Numbered from the stretch's first letter, positions 45,396 through 56,536 are shown. The stretch is 64,000 bases of DNA from Dryas octopetala (GCA_963921425.1 OY992833.1:26088698-26152697); one strand, 5' to 3'. The notes: generated by a model not told the origin, from the sequence alone. Program-made: numbers and translations.

Positions 45396-47853
45396 AGTAA
45401 GTATTATTTAAATTTATCGCATCAGATGCGACACTAACTTAAGGCACAAAATTTAAGCCAAATTCATTTCCCCAAATATATATTTCTTTTTTCGGATATT
45501 GGGTTGTTTATTTTGATGAATCAAATGTATTACTAATTAAAAAACCAAATGATACAAAATTTAAAAGTTACTTAATTTGTTCTGGCATGGCATGCAGTGC
45601 TGCAGTGTGCAATGAATCCAAGGATTGTTTTAGGAGAGAGCAATGAAACAGGTCTAGGTCTAGGATTGTGACAGGGGCAGATGGGGGTTTGGTTATTCTT
45701 CATTTTATTTTTTAACTTTATTATTTTAATAGGAATAAAAGAGAGAGCTTCAGAAAATAAGTTTTGAGTGTAAGATATGAGTCTTGCTAAAGTGATTCTC
45801 AATTTCTCATTCTCAAGTCTCACTCGCCAAGAATCCGGCCCATTGATTTTGGAGCCTACTATGTTAAAGTCTTTATACAAGAAGGTGTCTGTTCACCAAG
45901 CAATTGCAGCCAATTATTTTCTGTTCATTTCGTGTTTTTGGAAAAACGATCAAGATTCCCGTGGCCACAAAAAGCTAGCTAGGATAAAAATGAAGACAAA
46001 TTAAATGGGTAATCGTAAATGAATGAACAGTTATAAAAGGTCAATCAGTACGTGCAAAATTTAATTTGGTGAGAGAACTGCAAAACTTTACCCATGTTCA
46101 TCCCTTTACAACATTTTTACAGTTAATTTCTCAACAATCCTTCAGAAAAATCAGTGTTAGGCTTAGGAAAAGAAAGAGAATGTAGAAATTAAGAAGATCT
46201 TGTTTCATGATCAAAGCCCTCCTCGAACGCATGGAAGCTTCCATGCATGCAAAAAGAACTTGTTGACAACCGTAATTGAAATTAAATGAAAAGATCAATG
46301 TCAATCAGGCGTTAATTAGTGAGAGAACTGCAAAACAGCCAAGACGAACCACTTAATATATATGCACAATAACTGAAAATTATTAAAATTCAATATGCAC
46401 ACTTCTATTCGCTTAAGTTAGATGGAGACGATCATCATGCTTTGTCTGCCAGTGTAGATTCAATACCAAGAGTATTAATTCCCCTAGACATAAGCTTTAC
46501 TAAATGCACATATTGTTGGATATATAATTGCCCTATAGGGCAACCAATAAAATAAATAAAATGATGTCAAACCAAAAAGATGAAACCAGGGTGCTGTACC
46601 AAATCTGATGAATGGAAATCAAATAAAATAAGGGCTCCAAATTATCCCAGTTTTTCATTTATTTTTAATAACCTTTATCCATATTAATTTCTAATAAATA
46701 TAACCAGCGTTCTAAAGTTAACATGTTATTAAGTTAATATGAAGTTAATCAACCTTTTAGACCCTTCACATGATTAATATTATAATTTGAATCGTCTATT
46801 TTTTAAGTCCCACTTCAAAATGATCACAAAAGATAAATTAAATCGAAAATTATTTAGTCATCTACCTATAATCAAATAATAGATGAATATTATTTTCGAT
46901 AAAAGTATATAAATTATTGTTATTATAATTAAATGACTAAATGACTTTTGATTTTAGAGATTTTTTACATTGTGTGGTGGGATTAAAAAAATGGTTAATT
47001 TCAAAAATCAACCTTTAAGAATGGTTAATTTCAAAAAGAATAATTAAATTAAAAAAATGATTAATTTTATATTAATTTGTTAACCAGTCTACTTTAGAGT
47101 ATTTTTGTTAAATATATATATATATAGTCTCTATGCACTTAGATGGTGAATGGACTCTTTTAACACAATTCGAGTGTGAGAAAAAGAGGGTTAAATGGGC
47201 CTCGGCAGGAGGGTATCTAGTGGAGACGTACAGTCGGGTTGGGCCTTAGCTGAGGTTAAATCAAATATTGGGCCTTTGTTTGTTGAGGATTGGATTGGTA
47301 ATGTGTCAAACTGTCTATACTATTTATATGACATTTATTTCTTGTAGACTTGTAGTACATGTTTTGTTGTATGTATAATTCTCTCTGGCTTAGATTCTTC
47401 CTTTGCCCCAAACACCAATTTCCACACTACGACCGTTTGACTGAAGACTTTTTGAACATGATGCAGAACTACTTTTTTTTTTTGGCCACTGATGCAGAAC
47501 TACTTGAATGAACAAGATGACTATTATCAAGATAATGACATGAACATATGAATAGAAAAGTCTTCCATGAATAGTCAATCAACATGTACACAATAAAACC
47601 CAATTTAAAGCATCCATATACAGACATCACATATAGATCAATGAGTCTCAACATAGATTACTAGTGGTTGGGGTTGCATTTTATATTACAGTTAAGAGTG
47701 ACTTTTCTTGCAACCTTGCCCTTTTGTCAAATTTAAAGAAATCCTAAACACAAGTGGTCCAATGGATGATTATTTGAGTCATCTTGGACTTTCTAGTTTG
47801 AACCAAATGCATATAAAGTATAAACCAGATATTTTAGCTTATGTTAGGTGATC
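45396..47853. other. Intergenic and promoter of the first BAHD gene
   Basis: No convincing gene is seen; ORFs near 45572-46004 on both strands overlap each other and match nothing known. A probable TATA box (CATATAAAGTATAAA) lies at about 47810, some 40 bases before the ATG at 47854. Diverged inverted AT-rich segments at about 46680-47110 may be another MITE. Confidence 0.45.
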
Positions 47854-49146
47854 ATGGCTGCTGTTCAGCTCGAAATAATATCCAGAGAAATCATCAAACC
47901 CTCCTCTCCAACCCCACCCCACCTAACAAGTTTCAACCTCTCTTTCTTCGATCGGATCTCTAGTCGTATGTATGTGCCACTTGTTCTTTTCTATAACCAT
48001 TGCAACAGTAGTAGTCCAGCTGAAATATCCAATCTGCTCAAGAAATCTCTATCTGAAACACTAACCCTGTACTACCCATTTGCTGGAAAGGTCAAACATA
48101 GAGAGCATATTGACTGCAATGATGAGGGAATTGTATTTGTGGAAGCAAAAATCAAATCAAAGTTGTCAGAAATTCTCAACAATCCAAAGGCTGATAGCTT
48201 TGACCTTTTATTTGCAGACAATCTGCAGTGGAAGGACACAAATTTGAGTACTTCGGTGGCTGCTCAGGTTAGCTTCTTTGAGTGTGGAGGAATGGCAATA
48301 AGTGCGTGCATGTCACACAAAATTGGTGATGCACTGACCTTGGTCACCTTCATCAATGACTGGGCTGCCAAGGCCTCAAACTCCGGTAAACAAGTGTCCC
48401 CTATGTTCAATGCAACCTCAATGTTCTTGCAGGGTGACCTACCAGTGATGCCGGAACATGCTATTGAGCAAAGGAATTATTCCTCCAGAAGGTTTGTATT
48501 TGATGCCTCAAAAATTGCTGCTCTCAGGGCCATAGTCACTAACAAAGTGCAAAATCCCACAAGGGTACAGGTTGTGAGTGCACTGCTATATAAATGTGCC
48601 ATCTCTGCCTCCCAAGCAAGCTCAGGAGGTACTAAAAGACCAACCCTTCTTAACCAAAGTATCAACGTCCGTCCCAGGCTGATCCCTCCCCTGCCAGAAA
48701 ACTTTGTGGGAAACTTGAGTTGGTTCTTTCAAGTATCAACAACAGAGGACAGTGAGACAGAGTTGCATAGCTTGGTGGGTCAAATGAAAGAGGCTTTGGC
48801 AGAGTTCTGCAATACTTACGCAAACAAGTTTAGGGGTGAAGAATGGGAATTGAGCATTAGGGAAAATTTGGAGAAGTCAAGAAAATTGGTCAGAAGGAGT
48901 AACCAAGTTCGATATGTATGTAGCAGCTGGTGTAGGTTCCCAATATACCAAGCAGACTTTGGGTGGGGAAAGCCAGTGTGGGTGAGTATTGGCAGTTGTG
49001 TGGACAAGAATAATATCACTCTGATGGATACCAAAAGTGGGGATGGGATTGAAGCTTATGTGACTCTGGAAGAGCAAGACATGGCTGCTTTTGAGCGTGA
49101 TGAGGAGTTACTAGCATTTGCTACTTCTAATCCAACTCCACTGTAG
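47854..49146 (+). CDS. BAHD acyltransferase 1 (vinorine-synthase-like), intact
   Basis: Intronless, 430 aa, starting MAAVQLEIISREIIKPSSPTP. BAHD enzymes transfer acyl groups from CoA thioesters to alcohols or amines of specialised metabolites in the cytosol. The catalytic HxxxD reads HKIGD (His155, Asp159) and the structural motif reads DFGWG (368-372). FECGGMAISACMSH and NVRPRLIPPLP are typical of the vinorine-synthase-like clade. Length is normal for the family. The ATG is chosen because the open frame upstream starts with non-ATG codons only and the family consensus begins a few residues before EIIKPSSPTP. A shortened tail copy of this gene lies at 49972-50070, separated by retroelement pieces. 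Substrate unknown. Confidence 0.92.
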   Translation: MAAVQLEIISREIIKPSSPTPPHLTSFNLSFFDRISSRMYVPLVLFYNHCNSSSPAEISNLLKKSLSETLTLYYPFAGKVKHREHIDCNDEGIVFVEAKIKSKLSEILNNPKADSFDLLFADNLQWKDTNLSTSVAAQVSFFECGGMAISACMSHKIGDALTLVTFINDWAAKASNSGKQVSPMFNATSMFLQGDLPVMPEHAIEQRNYSSRRFVFDASKIAALRAIVTNKVQNPTRVQVVSALLYKCAISASQASSGGTKRPTLLNQSINVRPRLIPPLPENFVGNLSWFFQVSTTEDSETELHSLVGQMKEALAEFCNTYANKFRGEEWELSIRENLEKSRKLVRRSNQVRYVCSSWCRFPIYQADFGWGKPVWVSIGSCVDKNNITLMDTKSGDGIEAYVTLEEQDMAAFERDEELLAFATSNPTPL

Positions 49147-49318
49147 GACAAATGCATGAGAAGGAATTGGAGGACCGGTCCTTAGATCCTCTGCCAGTAC
49201 ACCTAGTTGTTTAGAAAACACCTTTTGATTTGTCTACTCAGTGATGGCTGCCTTACTTATTTTCTAGCCACCCATAACCATTTTTCCTATATAGCTGGGT
49301 TATCTACGTAATTAGTCA

Positions 49319-49778
49319 TGTTGAATCGTTGATTGTCTTCCCCTGTTTTAAGGATTGCTCCTTGTTTTGAGATGTGCCTTACTGTTGGTACTTGATAAGT
49401 TCTTTCTTCCATTATGTAATTAATGCTTCAGCTAGCTCCACCATGAAGGTGGTTGATTGTGTGTTAGCTACTTAGCTCTCTTTTGATTGTAATCTCCCTA
49501 TAAAAGGGATAGCTTGTGTGTAATTTGAAGTTAATGAATATTCAAGAAAACTTGTTCCAAATTCTGAGAGTATTCTCTCTTCCTCTTTGTGCGTCAAAGA
49601 GAACCGTCCCTAGCACGAGAGCTAGTCTTCCCAGCGATCCTGCTGCGTCAAAAGTGGTGTCAGAGCGAGGACTACCCTTGCATCGATGGCTGCCGGCAAC
49701 AATCCCAATTTGGCTAACCTCGCAGAATTACCCGAGAAGACCCGAGTTGTGATCACCCAATTAAGTGATAGAATTTGA
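49319..49778 (+). mobile_element. Truncated copia-type retrotransposon: LTR, primer-binding site, start of gag
   Basis: The LTR is about 49319-49650 (begins TGTTGAATCG, ends TGCTGCGTCA) with a TATAAAAGGG promoter motif at about 49500. It is followed by TGGTGTCAGAGCG (49655-49667), close to the initiator-Met-tRNA primer site. An ATG at 49686 opens a short gag-like start (MAAGNNPNLANLAELPEK) that soon stops. The rest of the element is missing. Confidence 0.7.
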
Positions 49779-49971
49779 GTATCCAACTCAAAACCAACTT
49801 ATAAGCACATACTCTCAACCGCACATGTGGTGAGATTTTGAGCCTTTAGACAAATTGTATTGGGTGACGTGAGACGAGACCTTATAAGCACATATGCTAA
49901 GCTCTAATTTTCCGATGTGGGACATTGCTCCACATTACTCTCAATACTAACTAACACATTCACCTACTTAT
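49779..49971. repeat. Short LTR/TRIM-like repeat fragment
   Basis: It contains repeated ACTTATAAGCACATA / CCTTATAAGCACATA phrases and TTCCGATGTGGGACATTGCT, wording typical of short plant LTRs (compare the TRIM elements in this window). No boundaries can be fixed. Confidence 0.4.
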
Positions 49972-50070
49972 GGTTCCCAATATACCAAGCAGACTTTGGG
50001 GATGGCTGCTTTTGAGCATGATGAGGAGTTACTAGCATTTGCTACTTTAAATACAAATCCATTGGGACAT
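49972..50070 (+). pseudogene. BAHD 1 tail fragment
   Basis: GGTTCCCAATATACCAAGCA followed by GACTTTGGGG, then a deletion of about 125 bases and ATGGCTGCTTTTGAGCATGA through the last codons. It copies the C-terminal end of BAHD gene 1 (48937-49140). It is the last remnant of a tandem duplicate. Confidence 0.85.
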
Positions 50071-50665
50071 TTATCAGTGGATTAATGTATAATAGTATGG
50101 GGAGTTTTCGTTTCTCTAGTACTTAACAATTCACAGTCGAATGGGGGTTCCTTGTAGTATTTCAAATGGGGTTCCAAGTTCCAACCCAAGTTTGAAAAAG
50201 TCTCATTAATATTAGGAGTTTGACAAAAAAATCTCTGGCCGCCCTGATGATTCCGTGGACTTGGGACTGCAACTCCTCAATATATCCTTAATTGGCTGTG
50301 ACGTAATGACAAAGAAATGCAAACAAACAATCCTGATCCAGGTGAGAGCTCACGGTTCTCTCATTAATTTGAGTCAAAGTAAACATTTCTAATCGCGAAT
50401 TATAATTCAATCATATTTGCTTTTTTAATTTCCTCCTGTTCTCTTGTAGAAATTTTGTCATCAGTTTCTAACCGATTGGCCAATTCATTCGCTGTCATGT
50501 CACTTCATAATAAGCTTATATATACATATGATGCATGCATGTATGACTTAGACCAGTCAATTAGTTGAAAATTGCAAATGTCTTCCTCCTCCAAATCAAT
50601 CCAATTTTGCAGAAAAGTGTAATTAAGAGCTAGACAGATCTCCATCCAATAGTAAGAACAATATT
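50071..50665. promoter_or_regulatory. Intergenic and promoter of BAHD gene 2
   Basis: A TATA-like run (CTTATATATACATATG) lies at about 50515, some 150 bases before the ATG at 50666. Nothing else is recognised in the stretch. Confidence 0.45.
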
Positions 50666-51994
50666 ATGGCCGAGGAGATGAAAATTAGGATCATCAACAA
50701 GGAAACCATAAAACCATCCACTCCAACTCCCCATGACCTTAAAACCTTCAAGCTCTGTCTTTTAGATCAGCTTGCTCCTGTAGCTTATGGTCCTCTGGTG
50801 TATTTCTACCCCAACAATGAGGTCACAACAGAGGAACAAAGATCCCAGCGGCTAAAGCAGTCACTCTCCGAAGCCTTAACTCGCTTCTACCCACTTGCTG
50901 GAAGAATCAAAGAGAACATCTTTATTGAATGCAATGATGTGGGGGCTGTTTATGTCGAAGCCCGAGTCAACGGACTTCTCTCAACCTTCCTAGACCAACC
51001 CAATTCCGAGTTACTAAAGCAGTTCCTTCCCATTGAGGTTGGATCCCCTGAAGCAGCCACTGGGTCTCTGTTGCTTGTTCAAGCAAGCTTCTTTGACTGT
51101 GGTGGATTGGCCATTGGTGTGTCCATATCACACAAGCTTGCTGATGCATCTACTGTGGGCTTATTCATCAAAGCTTGGGCTGCCACAGCTCTTGGCCTTG
51201 GACACACAATACTACCAGATTTCTGCGCCGCAACCCGATTCCCACCTAGAGATTTCTCAGTGCAGAGGCCTGCTGTGGAGTTGGACGCAGAGAAATGTGT
51301 CAGTGTCATAAAGAGATTTGTGTTTGATGGACCAAAGATGAGGGCTCTCAAAGCCAAAGTCACTAGTGGACGAGTGCAAAGACCTTCGCGGGTTGAAGCT
51401 GTGACGGGCCTAATTTGGAGGTGTGCAATGAATGCGTCAAGATTGAGTTCAGGGATTTCAAAATTGTCAATGGTGTCCCATTCTGTGAACATACGCAGAA
51501 GGGTTGTGCCGCCATTGCCTGTAACCTCAATTGGGAACCTTGTGGGGTACTACGCAGCAACCGCGGAGGAGTGTGGGATAGAGTTGGGGGAATTGGTTTC
51601 TCGACTCAGAAAAGGGATGATTGAATTCAATGAAAACCATCCCAAAAGACTGAGAGGGGACAACGCTTTCGAGGCAATCTGTGAGTATTTCAAAGAGGCA
51701 GGAGATTTGATGAAAAGAGATGACATAAACTTCTTCATCTGTACAAGTGCATGTAACTTTGGAATGTATGAGGTTGATTTTGGGTGGGGAAGGCCGATCT
51801 GGGTGAGCATCCCTGGTGGTCCCCTCAAGAATGTCGCAACTTTGATTGACACCAGAGAGGGTGATGGAGTAGATGCATGGATAAGTTTGAGTGAGGAAGA
51901 CATGGCCTTATTTGAACGTGACCCAGAACTTCTTGCATTTGCTTCTGTAAATCCAAGTGTAGTTGGGCCTGTAACGAGAAGATCTGCACTCTAA
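50666..51994 (+). CDS. BAHD acyltransferase 2 (vinorine-synthase-like), intact
   Basis: Intronless, 442 aa, starting MAEEMKIRIINKETIKPSTPTP. The catalytic motif HKLAD is at His156-Asp160 and DFGWG starts at 371. FDCGGLAIGVSISH precedes the active site and NIRRRVVPPLP follows. It has a slightly longer C-terminus (PSVVGPVTRRSAL) than its neighbours. It is clearly diverged from BAHD 1 and 3, so its duplication is older than the repeat units to the right. Overlapping ORFs on the other strand are shadows. Acyl donor and acceptor are unknown. Confidence 0.92.
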   Translation: MAEEMKIRIINKETIKPSTPTPHDLKTFKLCLLDQLAPVAYGPLVYFYPNNEVTTEEQRSQRLKQSLSEALTRFYPLAGRIKENIFIECNDVGAVYVEARVNGLLSTFLDQPNSELLKQFLPIEVGSPEAATGSLLLVQASFFDCGGLAIGVSISHKLADASTVGLFIKAWAATALGLGHTILPDFCAATRFPPRDFSVQRPAVELDAEKCVSVIKRFVFDGPKMRALKAKVTSGRVQRPSRVEAVTGLIWRCAMNASRLSSGISKLSMVSHSVNIRRRVVPPLPVTSIGNLVGYYAATAEECGIELGELVSRLRKGMIEFNENHPKRLRGDNAFEAICEYFKEAGDLMKRDDINFFICTSACNFGMYEVDFGWGRPIWVSIPGGPLKNVATLIDTREGDGVDAWISLSEEDMALFERDPELLAFASVNPSVVGPVTRRSAL

Positions 51995-52660
51995 TTTCTG
52001 AGGATTTATTTATTGTTTATGCTTGTTTTTCTATCTGTTTTTTTTACCTCTTTTTCTTTTGTAAGAAGAATTGTTGGTGTGAGCAATATGGTACTGTGTC
52101 TCGTGTAGTCGTGTTCTTATAAAGTTCAATAAAGTGCAACTATGCACATTATTACATTAATTAATTACATCTGTTTTCGGTGAAGTAATTACATCCTTTA
52201 ATACTTATTAGTTGATGTGTCTCCTAATTAGCATCTGCACATCCTTAAATCTTCATTTAACTAGTTAACATAGATACATTACCAAGTTAACCATTAGAGA
52301 TATAATATAAAAGGACAAGTTGATAACAAACCAACAAAACACAAAACAAGTTGATAACAAACCAACAGAACACAAAAGGAATTCCACATTACCTGGAGAG
52401 CCAAAACAGACAGCAAAGAAACCTGCCCCCGCATCAAATGAGAATGCTGAAAAGCTTTCAATTCTCATCATATGTTTTTCAACAACCCCAACTTCACAGC
52501 TTTTTCATGCATTAACAAACCGCACTTCAAAAGCCTTAATTTGTCAGGTTTTTGTGCCTGTGTGCTCCATTAATTGTCAACTACATTCCTCTTTATAAGC
52601 ATCCACTAGGTTGCAGCTAGCTTCAAGAAATCTCTTCATTATTTTCAGAGCAGGAATAAG
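51995..52660. other. Intergenic between BAHD 2 and BAHD 3
   Basis: It contains a short imperfect tandem repeat (AACAAGTTGATAACAAACCA occurs twice at about 52314-52365) and the promoter and leader of BAHD 3. No gene is supported. Confidence 0.5.
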
Positions 52661-53971
52661 ATGACAACAGCTATAGAGGTTGGTATTATTGCTAGAGAAA
52701 GCATCAAACCCTCCTCTCCAACTCCCACCCAGTTGAAAACCTTCAAGCTTTCCCTTTTGGACCAACTGGTTCCTCCTACCTACATTCCTCTGTTACTCTT
52801 CTATACCACAAGTGATCCCAGTACTGCTGCAGCAGACAGAGCCCAGCAGCTTAAGAAATCGCTATCCGAAACTCTGACTCACTTCTACCCATTTGCAGGA
52901 ACAATCAAAGACAACGCCTCCATTGAATGCAATGACGACGGGGCATGCTTTATTGAAGCTCGAGTCAGCTGCCTCCTCTCAGACATTCTCAAAGAACCCG
53001 ACCTCGAGGTACTAAAACAGTTCCTGCCAAATAACTTTGAGTCCTTGGAATCAGGCAGGGAATGTGTACTGATTGTTCAAGCCAACTACTTTGAGTGTGG
53101 TGGGATGGTCATTGGCATATGCCTTTCCCACAAGATATCTGATGCAGCCTCACTGAGCACATTTATCAAACACTGGGCGAACACTGCTTCCGGGACTGGC
53201 CAGAGAGTGGACCCCATATTCAACGCCGTGCCAATGGTCCCACCAAGAGACATCTCATTGGCTCCACCGGCTGTTGAGATCAAACCGCACAAGTCTGTAA
53301 CAAAGAGGTTCGTATTCGAATCCCCGAAGATTGCTGCTCTCAAGGCCAAGGCTGCTTGTGTGAGTGTTGAGCAACCCACAAAGGTGGAAAGTGTGGTGAC
53401 CCTCATTTGGAAATGTGCAATGAAGGCGTCAAGGACAAGTTTTGGGTCCTCCACTAGGCCATCGGCATTGTACCAAAACGTGAACATCCGAAACAGAACA
53501 GTCCCTCCCCTGCCAAACGAATCCATTGGGAACTTTGTTGGGTCCTTTCTTGCAAAAGCAGAGGAGGCTGCCGAGACAGAGTTACATCACTTGGTGGCTG
53601 AGTTGAGGAAAGGCATTGAACAATTTCGCAAGAATGCGAAAAGGGTTCCACTGAGTGAGGACATATTTGTGATTATTAAGACTCAGATGGAGGCTGTAAA
53701 AATATTAAATGGGAATGAGATGGACTTTTACGCGTGCACCAGTTGGTGCAGGTTTCCATTGTACGAGGCTGATTTTGGGTGGGGAAAGCCGACGTGGGTG
53801 AGCTCAGCTCCTCCAAACTGCAAGAACATGGTGATGTTGGTGGATAAAAAAGGTGGTGATGGAATAGAGTGTTGGGTGAGATTGAGCGAAGAAGACATGG
53901 AACTCTTTGAACATGACCAAGAGCTGCTCGCTTATGCATCTTTGAATCCAAGCGTCTTCAAAGCAGATTGA
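52661..53971 (+). CDS. BAHD acyltransferase 3 (vinorine-synthase-like), intact
   Basis: Intronless, 436 aa, starting MTTAIEVGIIARESIKPSSPTP. HKISD is the catalytic motif (His157, Asp161) and DFGWG starts at 371. FECGGMVIGICLSH and NIRNRTVPPLP are the usual landmarks. It converges with the minus-strand BAHD 4 (stop to stop about 260 bases). Pseudogene copies of this gene lie at 56083-57109 and 61321-61640 in the same position relative to BAHD 5 and BAHD 6, so gene 3 is the surviving member of a triplicated set. Substrate unknown. Confidence 0.92.
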   Translation: MTTAIEVGIIARESIKPSSPTPTQLKTFKLSLLDQLVPPTYIPLLLFYTTSDPSTAAADRAQQLKKSLSETLTHFYPFAGTIKDNASIECNDDGACFIEARVSCLLSDILKEPDLEVLKQFLPNNFESLESGRECVLIVQANYFECGGMVIGICLSHKISDAASLSTFIKHWANTASGTGQRVDPIFNAVPMVPPRDISLAPPAVEIKPHKSVTKRFVFESPKIAALKAKAACVSVEQPTKVESVVTLIWKCAMKASRTSFGSSTRPSALYQNVNIRNRTVPPLPNESIGNFVGSFLAKAEEAAETELHHLVAELRKGIEQFRKNAKRVPLSEDIFVIIKTQMEAVKILNGNEMDFYACTSWCRFPLYEADFGWGKPTWVSSAPPNCKNMVMLVDKKGGDGIECWVRLSEEDMELFEHDQELLAYASLNPSVFKAD

Positions 53972-54228
53972 CTCACCAACTTTGAAAAACATTAAATTAT
54001 TATTTACTCTTTCATGTTCACTCTTTATTTTTTTAAAGTAAATTAGATGAAGGTCCCAATGAATGTATAGCTGAAGTTTGAATGGAATAAGGGGAGGAAC
54101 CCAGCCAAACTTACTGCTACTACCCAAATTGTACCCAGAGCCCACCCACTTGAAGAAAATTAAACTAGAATTGAAGATTAACTAATTAATTAACTTAAAA
54201 GACAAACATTAATCATTTTGTGAATCAA

Positions 54229-55584
54229 CTAGTTCAGCACCGGGCCAGTTGGAGAAATGTAGGCCATGAACTCGGGATCAGTTTCAAACTTAGCCATGAC
54301 TTCCTCCGCCAAAGCAATGTATGCCTCTATTCCATCACCCTCTTTGGTGTCCATAAAATCTACAAGGTTGTTGAACATCCGTGCCGGTGTGCCCACCCAT
54401 GCAGGTCTCCCCCAACCAAAATCATTATCATCATAAAGAGGAAATCTGCACATACTACTGAATGCAAATGCAACCACCTCTTCTCTGATGATCAAACCGA
54501 GTTCATCATCATCACCCTGTTTTAGTCTTTCGATGTACTCTTTGTCAATCTTCCTTATTGCTTCTCGTAACTGCCTGGCCAGCTGGCCATGACAGTATTC
54601 TTGGCCGCGGCCGCCAGCATCTGTATTGTTATTAATTGTGGTTGGAATCCTGGCCAAACGAAAAAGATTTCCAAAAGAACATTGGGGCAATGGTGGATCG
54701 AACCTTGGACGCAAGTTCACAGTGTGAACCATCGCGTATGACACCGTCTTCTCAGGCCTAATTGTATCATCCTTGCAACTGGTAGCAGCAGCTGCCATAA
54801 TTCGGCTCCATATGAAAGTTGATAAAGCCTCAACACGTGAGGGGCCTTTTGGGGTTTTATTATTGTCGACGACATTACCCCCACATTTTGCTTTGAGAAC
54901 CTCTATCGCAGAGGCATCAAATACAAACCTCTTCGTTACTTTTTTCTTTGTCATGGCTGCAACGCTTGGAATGTAGTTTCCAGTAAAATCCCTTGGTGGG
55001 AAGAGTGTGGCTGAAACAAATTCTGGGCGCTCTATATTGGCTTCATCTCCACGAGCAATGGCAGCCCAAGTTTTGCTGAACATCAACATAGATAACCCAT
55101 CTGCAACCTTGTGAGAAATGCATTGACCAATTGCAAATCCTCCACATTCAAATATGTTAAGCTGGATTCCCAAGGCAAATGTATTAGTACTATTATGACT
55201 ATATCGCTCAAATGGGAGGAACTTGTTGATTTCAGAAGGGATCGGATTCTTGAGAACATCGGAAAGTTGGCACTTCACTTGAGCTTCTAGGTAGGGAATG
55301 CCCTCGTCGTTGCAGTCTACAAAATGGTTGTCTTTGTCGACTCGTCCGGCTAGTGGGTAGTAAAGGGTTAAGACTTGGGCTAAGGACTTCTTAAGGTGGT
55401 TGGATATTTCAGTAATGGTGTGTTGTGTTTGGCCATTGAATCCATAGAAGAGGACAAAAGAGGTATAGACTGGGGGACATAATTGATCAAGATAAGAGAA
55501 TTGATAATGGCGTAGATGGTCAGGGGTTAGAGAAGATGGTTTGATAATCTCCTTGGAGATTACTTCTACTTCAACATCCTTCAT
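54229..55584 (-). CDS. BAHD acyltransferase 4 (vinorine-synthase-like), intact
   Basis: Intronless, 451 aa from the ATG at 55584 (MKDVEVEVISKEIIKPSS). The open frame extends 46 codons upstream, but that part is leader: it includes the TATA-like CAAATATATAG at about 55655-55665 and does not look like BAHD sequence. Motifs: HKVADG (His158, Asp162), NLRPRFDPPLP, DNDFGWGRPAW, C-terminal SPTGPVLN. It is highly similar to BAHD 5 and BAHD 6, including the leader. The acceptor is unknown. Confidence 0.92.
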   Translation of the reverse strand: MKDVEVEVISKEIIKPSSLTPDHLRHYQFSYLDQLCPPVYTSFVLFYGFNGQTQHTITEISNHLKKSLAQVLTLYYPLAGRVDKDNHFVDCNDEGIPYLEAQVKCQLSDVLKNPIPSEINKFLPFERYSHNSTNTFALGIQLNIFECGGFAIGQCISHKVADGLSMLMFSKTWAAIARGDEANIERPEFVSATLFPPRDFTGNYIPSVAAMTKKKVTKRFVFDASAIEVLKAKCGGNVVDNNKTPKGPSRVEALSTFIWSRIMAAAATSCKDDTIRPEKTVSYAMVHTVNLRPRFDPPLPQCSFGNLFRLARIPTTINNNTDAGGRGQEYCHGQLARQLREAIRKIDKEYIERLKQGDDDELGLIIREEVVAFAFSSMCRFPLYDDNDFGWGRPAWVGTPARMFNNLVDFMDTKEGDGIEAYIALAEEVMAKFETDPEFMAYISPTGPVLN

Positions 55585-55902
55585 TCTAATTCTCTCCTGG
55601 TGGACTTGAACAAATTGGTTTTGTTGATGGTGTGGTGGTTCTGTGGTGGAAGTGCTATATATTTGCCCTACACTTAATGTGTAAACAGTAAAGCTAACAC
55701 AGCTCAAACAAGTGCAGTACATGCAGTAGCTGCTGCAAACACGTGACCCTTAATCTAGCTGCATGTTGCACACTAGGATATAGCTATCTTAGTTGTCATG
55801 TTTGTCTTTTAATTAGTTAATTGAGCTTTTGACCATTGACCCAAAAAAAAAAAATTGAACTTTTGAGCAAAAGAAATCATCTAATTGAGATGCTTGCATA
55901 GT
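55585..55902 (-). promoter_or_regulatory. Promoter of BAHD 4 (repeated upstream of BAHD 5 and 6)
   Basis: The minus-strand leader and promoter, including a TATA-like CAAATATATAG at 55655-55665, are almost the same before BAHD 5 (TATA at about 58818) and partly before BAHD 6 (ATATATAACATG at about 63410). The three genes probably share regulation. Confidence 0.5.
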
Positions 55903-56040
55903 TGCATATGCATCTTTAAATCCAAGCGTCTTGAAAGAAGATTGACCAACTTTTATTGTTACGTTACTATATAACTCTACATTAACTCTCCTCTATATAT
56001 ATGCCAAAATTAATGTCTATTTCAATTTTTCATCCACAAT
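55903..56040 (+). pseudogene. BAHD 3-type tail fragment upstream of repeat unit 2
   Basis: It contains TATGCATCTTTAAATCCAAG CGTCTTGAAAG AAGATTGACC, the last codons and stop region of a BAHD 3-like gene. Similar tails occur at about 60980-61130 and 63485-63600, so each is a seam of the repeated segment. Confidence 0.65.
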
Positions 56041-56173
56041 TTTAATAATATATTTACAAACTAAGGTACCTTACTATAATAATCATAACAGTCCCTCCCC
56101 TGCCAAATGAATCCATTGGGAACTTTGTTGGGTCCTTTGTTGCAAAAGCAGAGGAGGCTGCTGAGACAGAGTT

Positions 56174-56462
56174 TGTTAAAATTAATAATGTATTTTCTGC
56201 AGATATGTTTTCTACAGCAGGCATGATTTTTCCTAAAGGGTATTAGGTTGTGTTTCTTAGTATTTAGATACATCTCTTAAATTTAAATCAATAGTTGTGT
56301 CCTCTTATGAAAATGTGTATTTGTATCTATAAATACTTAAGCCATCATTATGGCATATTCATTAAAATGAAATACAACTTTAGAATTCACAATCTCTCTG
56401 TCTAGAATCTTCCAACTCAATTTACTTTACAATCCTATGTTTTGTGATCCTTTCCTCCAACA
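56174..56462 (+). mobile_element. Solo LTR, 289 bp, inside BAHD pseudogene
   Basis: The element starts TGTTAAAATTAATAATG and ends CTCCAACA (TGTT...AACA). It carries a TATA-like CTATAAATACTTAAG. The flanks are GAGTT on the left and TAGTT on the right; intact BAHD 3 reads GAGTT at this place, so the 5-bp target duplication has one later change. No internal domain remains. Confidence 0.85.
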
Positions 56463-56536
56463 TAGTTACATCACTTGGTGGCTGAGTTGAGGAAAGGCAT
56501 TTAACAATTTCGCAAGAATGCGAAAAGGGTTCCATT

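Noticed and set aside
45572..46004. Opposing ORFs of 102 and 75 aa between the MITE and BAHD 1
   Set aside because: They overlap on opposite strands, have no known relatives and lie in AT-rich intergenic DNA.
54773..54976. Plus-strand ORFs inside the minus-strand BAHD genes (also near 57435-57893, 62024-62260 and 62375-62860)
   Set aside because: They are antisense shadows of conserved coding sequence. Their positions follow the BAHD frame and repeat with the paralogs, and they resemble no protein family.
55585..55722. N-terminal 46-residue extension of BAHD 4 (and the same in BAHD 5)
   Set aside because: The extension covers the TATA-like motif and leader, is unlike BAHD N-termini, and all paralogs share the internal start MKDVEVEVISKEIIKPSS.
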